Positions 6,674 through 9,234 of a DNA stretch of 9,234 bases are shown here, in pieces. The notes below the pieces were generated by a model, which was not told the origin of the DNA, ran no database searches, and saw only the letters and a program-made list of their open reading frames with translations. The DNA is from Fimbriimonadaceae bacterium. Its GTDB lineage: Bacteria; Armatimonadota; Fimbriimonadia; Fimbriimonadales; Fimbriimonadaceae. The stretch's first letter is position 1; the number at the start of each line of letters is the position of its first letter. Where the stretch lies: contig JACFNW010000058.1 of NCBI GenBank assembly GCA_019454665.1, forward strand, positions 1 to 9,234, read 5' to 3'. The translations under genes and the position numbers were made by a program.

Positions 6674-7192
6674 ATGCGGACGCTGGTCCAAGCGTTTCAC
6701 CCCAAGTTGCGCGAGTCGCGCGTGTGCCGCCCATGGGCGGACGCGGCCGTCGAAGCGGGGTGTGTGGTCCGCGACCTGTACGCCCTCTATCCCGATGGGC
6801 GGGTTGATGTTCCCGCCGAACAGGCGCTCGCCGAGACCTTCGACCGTTTGGTCTTTCTTCACCCCCTGCACTGGTACGCCGCCCCGTGGCTGATGAAGCG
6901 CTGGATAGACGACGTTTTGCAGTTCGGCTGGGCCTATGGCGAGCGTTGCGCCCTCGAAGGAAAGGTGTGGTTGAACGTCGTTTCGGTAGGGGCGGTCGTC
7001 GAGGAGTACGGCCCCGAAGGCACCCGCCGATACACCGTGGGCGAGTTCCTGCGCCCGTACGAGCGGACGGCGGCGTTCTGCGGGATGCGGTGGGAGGAGC
7101 CCGTCAAGTTCTATGGCGCGGGCGTTTGCGACGAGGATGCGATCCGCGCGAGCGTCGCCGAAGTGGTCCGGCGCATGGTCGGGGCCGCGTGA
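6674..7192 (+). CDS. Flavodoxin-fold NAD(P)H oxidoreductase (KefF/MdaB/YwrO-like)
   Basis: This 172-residue soluble flavoenzyme likely carries out two-electron reduction of quinones or similar compounds with NAD(P)H and FMN or FAD. The N-terminal AFHPKLRESRV (7-17) matches the AHP...S phosphate loop of the family. VRDLYALYPDG (32-42) is the usual strand-loop, and FLHPLHWYAAPWLMKRW (61-77) with DDVLQFGWAYG (79-89) is the family signature for flavin binding and dimerisation. Its length fits KefF (about 176) and YwrO (about 175). No potassium efflux gene (KefC) is adjacent, so a KefF role is not supported. The natural acceptor is unknown; quinone or electrophile detoxification is the usual guess. 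It follows fliL by 24 bases but has its own -10 box directly before the ATG. Confidence 0.88.
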   Translation: MRTLVQAFHPKLRESRVCRPWADAAVEAGCVVRDLYALYPDGRVDVPAEQALAETFDRLVFLHPLHWYAAPWLMKRWIDDVLQFGWAYGERCALEGKVWLNVVSVGAVVEEYGPEGTRRYTVGEFLRPYERTAAFCGMRWEEPVKFYGAGVCDEDAIRASVAEVVRRMVGAA

Positions 7193-7224
7193 AAGAAATT
7201 GGGAGAGAAAATCGCCGTTTTGGA

Positions 7225-7254
7225 TTGACAAGGTCCCGATGCATCCCATAGACT
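7225..7254 (+). promoter_or_regulatory. Vegetative promoter for the sigH operon (TTGACA-N18-TAGACT)
   Basis: A perfect -35 TTGACA (7225-7230) is separated by 18 bases from a TAGACT -10 (7249-7254, 4 of 6 consensus bases including the key T, A, A and T). Transcription would start near 7261, giving a leader of about 70 bases before the TTG at 7331. A short palindrome GATGCATC (7238-7245) lies in the spacer. This is the only clear two-box promoter in the window. Confidence 0.7.
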
Positions 7255-7297
7255 AGGTTCACGACGCCACTCTTCTGCACCCCAGACGATTCCGGCT

Positions 7298-7311
7298 TCG
7301 CAACGTTGCGA
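7298..7311. repeat. Perfect 14-bp palindrome in the sigH leader
   Basis: TCGCAACGTTGCGA is a perfect palindrome located about 40 bases after the predicted transcription start and one base before the Shine-Dalgarno site at 7313. It could be a protein-binding operator. In RNA it could be a 5-bp hairpin with an ACGU loop that affects ribosome access. The sequence is certain; the function is inferred. Confidence 0.5.
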
Positions 7312-7312
7312 T

Positions 7313-7319
7313 AGGAGGA
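7313..7319 (+). promoter_or_regulatory. Strong Shine-Dalgarno site of sigH
   Basis: AGGAGGA is almost fully complementary to the 3' end of bacterial 16S rRNA. It lies about 12 bases before the in-frame TTG at 7331 and far from the later ATG at 7376, so it favours the TTG as start. It is the best ribosome binding site in the window. Confidence 0.65.
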
Positions 7320-7330
7320 TTCCCCGAACA

Positions 7331-7966
7331 TTGGCGGGACTAGGCGACAGCGCGCATCTGTGTAGCTACGACTATATGAAGGACGAGGAGGTCGTCTCAC
7401 GCGCCAAGGCGGGCGACGCCACGGCGGCTGAATTCCTGATCGGCCGGTACCGATCCCTGGTCGAAAGCAAGGCCAAGGCGTACTTCCTGATGGGCGCGGA
7501 CCGAGAGGACGTGATCCAGGAAGGCATGATCGGCCTGTTCAAAGCCATCCGCGATTTCCGCAGCGACCGGCTGAGCAAGTTCCGTCCCTTCGCCGAACTG
7601 TGCGTGACGCGCCAGATCATCACGGCCGTCAAGACCGCCACGCGCCAAAAGCACGTTCCGCTCAACGCCTACGTCTCGCTCAACCGGTCCATCACGGGCG
7701 AGCCCACCGACGGGTCGCTCATTGACCTGGTCCCCGACCAGTGCGTCGAGAACCCCGAGGCCGCCCTGATGGAGCAGAAGCTGCCCCAGAACCTGCACGA
7801 AGTGGTGAAGCACGTGCTGAGCGACCTGGAGAACCACGTCCTGCGCTGCTATATGGACGGCATGTCCTACCGCGAGATGAGCTTGGAACTCAACTGCCAC
7901 ACGAAGTCCATTGACAACGCGCTCCAGCGCGTCAAGCGCAAGATCGGCGCCTTGCTGAAAGACTGA
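7331..7966 (+). CDS. sigH: SigH-type RNA polymerase sigma factor (sigma-70 family)
   Basis: This 211-residue sigma factor directs RNA polymerase to alternative promoters. It closely resembles Bacillus subtilis SigH: YFLMGADREDVIQEGMIGL (51-69) is region 2.1-2.2, and FAELCVTRQIITAVKTATRQ (87-106), followed by KHVPLNAYVSLN, is nearly the same as the Bacillus region 2.3-2.4. Region 4 is at about 158-211, ending in SIDNALQRVKRKIGALLKD. Without Firmicute spore genes nearby, the role is probably transition-phase or stress control rather than sporulation. I chose TTG at 7331 because of the AGGAGGA site and because SigH proteins usually have 15-20 residues before the DEEVV motif; ATG at 7376 would give a 196-residue form. 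It leads an operon with the next two genes and has its own promoter, leader palindrome and 5' UTR. Confidence 0.9.
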   Translation: MAGLGDSAHLCSYDYMKDEEVVSRAKAGDATAAEFLIGRYRSLVESKAKAYFLMGADREDVIQEGMIGLFKAIRDFRSDRLSKFRPFAELCVTRQIITAVKTATRQKHVPLNAYVSLNRSITGEPTDGSLIDLVPDQCVENPEAALMEQKLPQNLHEVVKHVLSDLENHVLRCYMDGMSYREMSLELNCHTKSIDNALQRVKRKIGALLKD

Positions 7967-7967
7967 G

Positions 7968-8522
7968 GTGCGGCCCTACTCGTCCGCCTCCACCGAAGTC
8001 GCTGTCGTTTGTCGCGACGCTCTCTATTCCGCCGCCGTGGCCAGCCTGTTGCGCGTGGCAGGCATCGCGGCCAGCCCCGTCCCCGCCGAGGAGTGGCCCG
8101 TCGCCGCCGCGTTGCTGGTGGTCGAGGAAGAACTCAGACTGGCCCCCGGAGGCGTGCCCGTGGTGCTGCTCGCCAAGAGCGCAACGCGCCGCAAGCCCGG
8201 CACCGAGGCCGTCGTCGCCCGGTCGTCGCCTCCCGAAAAGCTGATCCAGGCCGTGCGTTCGGCGATTCGGCCCATGGCTGTGGCCGAAAGCCGGGCGGTT
8301 TACGACCCGGCTTCGCGGCTCACCGATCGGCAGACCGACATCGCGGCGCTGATCCGGCGGGGGTATAAGAACAGCGAGATCGCCTCGGAACTCGGTCTGC
8401 AGGAACAGACCGTGAAAAACGTCGTCAGCAGGATGATGAAGCAGCGTGGTTTGCGGAACCGCGTGGAGTTGATCGTCTGGCTGGATCGGCACGCCGGCGT
8501 CTCGGAGGGATGGACGGACTGA
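7968..8522 (+). CDS. LuxR/NarL-type transcription regulator with degenerate receiver domain
   Basis: This 184-residue DNA-binding protein starts at GTG one base after the sigH stop, so it is probably translated by coupling. Residues 117-172 form a clear LuxR helix-turn-helix: RLTDRQTDIAALIRRGYKNS, then EIASELGLQEQTVKNVVSRM. Residues 10-103 look like a receiver domain in shape (EVAVVCRDALYSAAVASLL; VPVVLLAKSA; SSPPEKLIQAVRSAI), but the acidic pair after strand 1 is replaced by Cys15-Arg16. The phospho-acceptor aspartate seems to be Glu55 (EELRLAP against the usual DLRLP), and the conserved lysine of strand 5 is absent. The domain is also about 20 residues short. It is therefore unlikely to be controlled by a kinase, and no kinase gene is nearby. 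Its targets are unknown; its place between sigH and cdsA suggests linked control. The last 13 bases overlap cdsA. Confidence 0.82.
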   Translation: MRPYSSASTEVAVVCRDALYSAAVASLLRVAGIAASPVPAEEWPVAAALLVVEEELRLAPGGVPVVLLAKSATRRKPGTEAVVARSSPPEKLIQAVRSAIRPMAVAESRAVYDPASRLTDRQTDIAALIRRGYKNSEIASELGLQEQTVKNVVSRMMKQRGLRNRVELIVWLDRHAGVSEGWTD

Positions 8523-9234
8523 AGCAGCGCATCCGCACTCTGGCCTATCTGTTGCCCCCGGTCTTGCTGGCGTTGTTTCTCTCCAGCCCGTGGCCGCTGT
8601 TCGCGCTGTGCGTGGCTGTCGCGGCCGTCGGCGCGCGCGAACTGGGGCGCATGGTGGACGACAAGCCGGTCTGGGTGTTTTTGTGGGGTCTTCCGGCGTT
8701 CGCGTTGTTGGCCGGATGGCTGTTGGTGTCGGCGCGTTTTCCCCGGTGGGAGCTTCAGTGGTTCCTCGTCATCCAGCAGGTGCTGTTCGCGGTGGGCATC
8801 GCCGCCACCGCCGTTTGGGTACGCAAGCGCCGCTCCGGACACCTACCGATCGGCCTTTGGCTCACCGCGCCTTTGGCGAGCGTGGTGGCTCTCCACGGGG
8901 TGAAGGTGCCCCACGACCCCGTTTGGTATCCCACGACGCCCGTCCTCATGGCGTGCGTGCCCATCTGGATCGGCGATGTGCTGGCCTATCTAGTGGGGAA
9001 GCGCATCGGTCGCCACAAGCTGGCGGCGACCATCTCGCCCAAGAAAACGTGGGAAGGCGCGATCGCGAACCTGATCGGATGCCTCGTGGCAAGTTGGGCC
9101 ATCGGCCAAGCCATTGGTTTCCCGACGGTGCCCTCGCTGTGGTGCGGCCTGGTGTGCGGCACCTTGGGGCAGGCGGGCGACCTGTTCGAGAGCTGGGTGA
9201 AGCGCACGGCCGGACGAAAAGACAGCGGCTCGCT
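8510..9234 (+). CDS. cdsA: Phosphatidate cytidylyltransferase (CDP-diglyceride synthase), N-terminal part
   Basis: This integral membrane enzyme makes CDP-diacylglycerol from phosphatidate and CTP, the branch point to all bacterial phospholipids. The visible 241 residues contain several hydrophobic helices, the stretch PIWIGDVLAYLVGKRIGRHKL, then ISPKKTWEG, and the beginning of the family signature S-x-V-K-R-x4-K-D-x-G (Ser228 to Gly240), cut by the window end before the HGG and DRxD part. The reading frame has no stop to base 9234. The ATG at 8510 overlaps the end of the regulator gene by 13 bases. GGAGGG directly touches it, closer than a normal Shine-Dalgarno spacing, so coupling with the upstream gene is likely. 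In many bacteria cdsA follows uppS; here it follows a sigH-regulator pair. Confidence 0.93.
   Translation, partial: MDGLKQRIRTLAYLLPPVLLALFLSSPWPLFALCVAVAAVGARELGRMVDDKPVWVFLWGLPAFALLAGWLLVSARFPRWELQWFLVIQQVLFAVGIAATAVWVRKRRSGHLPIGLWLTAPLASVVALHGVKVPHDPVWYPTTPVLMACVPIWIGDVLAYLVGKRIGRHKLAATISPKKTWEGAIANLIGCLVASWAIGQAIGFPTVPSLWCGLVCGTLGQAGDLFESWVKRTAGRKDSGS

Noticed and set aside
7208..7221. AAAATCGCCGTTTT after the oxidoreductase gene as an intrinsic terminator
   Set aside because: Only a 4-bp A/T stem is possible and the inner bases do not pair, so the hairpin would not be stable.
7238..7246. ATGCATCC shared between the sigH promoter spacer and the minus strand upstream of the nucleotidase gene (4459-4466)
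   Set aside because: It is a single short match with no further symmetry or common position relative to the -10; chance is sufficient.
7314..7341. Possible SigH-dependent autoregulatory promoter (GGAGGATTC, 12 bases, CGGGACT)
   Set aside because: The -35 part resembles the Bacillus SigH consensus but is the Shine-Dalgarno site itself, the -10 has GACT instead of GAAT and a C at the purine position, and it lies after the favoured start codon.
8504..8509. GGAGGG as a normal Shine-Dalgarno site for cdsA
   Set aside because: It touches the ATG with no spacer, too close for standard initiation; overlap with the upstream gene makes coupled translation more likely.

Overview
This window is GC-rich, gene-dense bacterial chromosome, and codon third positions are mostly G or C. 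It holds nine protein genes. Two are cut by the window edges: the first at its 5' end and the last at its 3' end. I see no RNA gene, CRISPR array, transposon or phage feature, and no gene-free stretch longer than about 140 bases. The host cannot be named from sequence alone. A very well conserved SigH-type sigma factor, flagellar FliL, a lipoprotein glycosidase and promoters placed directly on start codons suggest a high-GC, non-Firmicute, diderm-like bacterium. Armatimonadota (Fimbriimonadia-like) is my best guess, and it is an inference only.

Left part (1-2889): the C-terminal end of a SulP-type anion transporter with its STAS domain is followed within 9 bases by a predicted lipoprotein glycoside hydrolase of the GH-A type. 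The promoter -10 box of the hydrolase begins with the stop codon of the transporter gene.

Centre (2894-5778): a secreted 5'-nucleotidase/UDP-sugar-hydrolase family enzyme (minus strand) and a nucleoside:H+ symporter family transporter (plus strand) diverge from a control region of about 74 bases. Together they look like a nucleotide scavenging module: the enzyme would dephosphorylate nucleotides outside the cytoplasm and the symporter would import the nucleosides. The nucleotidase converges tail to tail with the hydrolase over 4 bases, beside a strong 9-bp hairpin.

Right-centre (5822-7192): three small genes in the same direction. They are a solitary DUF433 antitoxin-like protein, a FliL-like flagellar protein with an unusual charged insert, and a flavodoxin-fold NAD(P)H oxidoreductase. 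Two of the three have a TAnnnT -10 box 5-6 bases before the ATG, which predicts leaderless mRNAs.

Right part (7193-9234): a tight operon of sigH, a LuxR/NarL-type regulator with a degenerate receiver, and cdsA (phosphatidate cytidylyltransferase, cut by the window end). It is preceded by a TTGACA-N18-TAGACT promoter, a leader carrying a perfect 14-bp palindrome, and a strong Shine-Dalgarno site. This leadered arrangement contrasts with the apparently leaderless genes to its left.

The most interesting points are the leaderless promoters whose -10 boxes lie inside small inverted repeats at gene boundaries, the nucleotidase/nucleoside-transporter pair, and the sigH-degenerate regulator-cdsA operon. 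I found no clearly new defence or mobile system.
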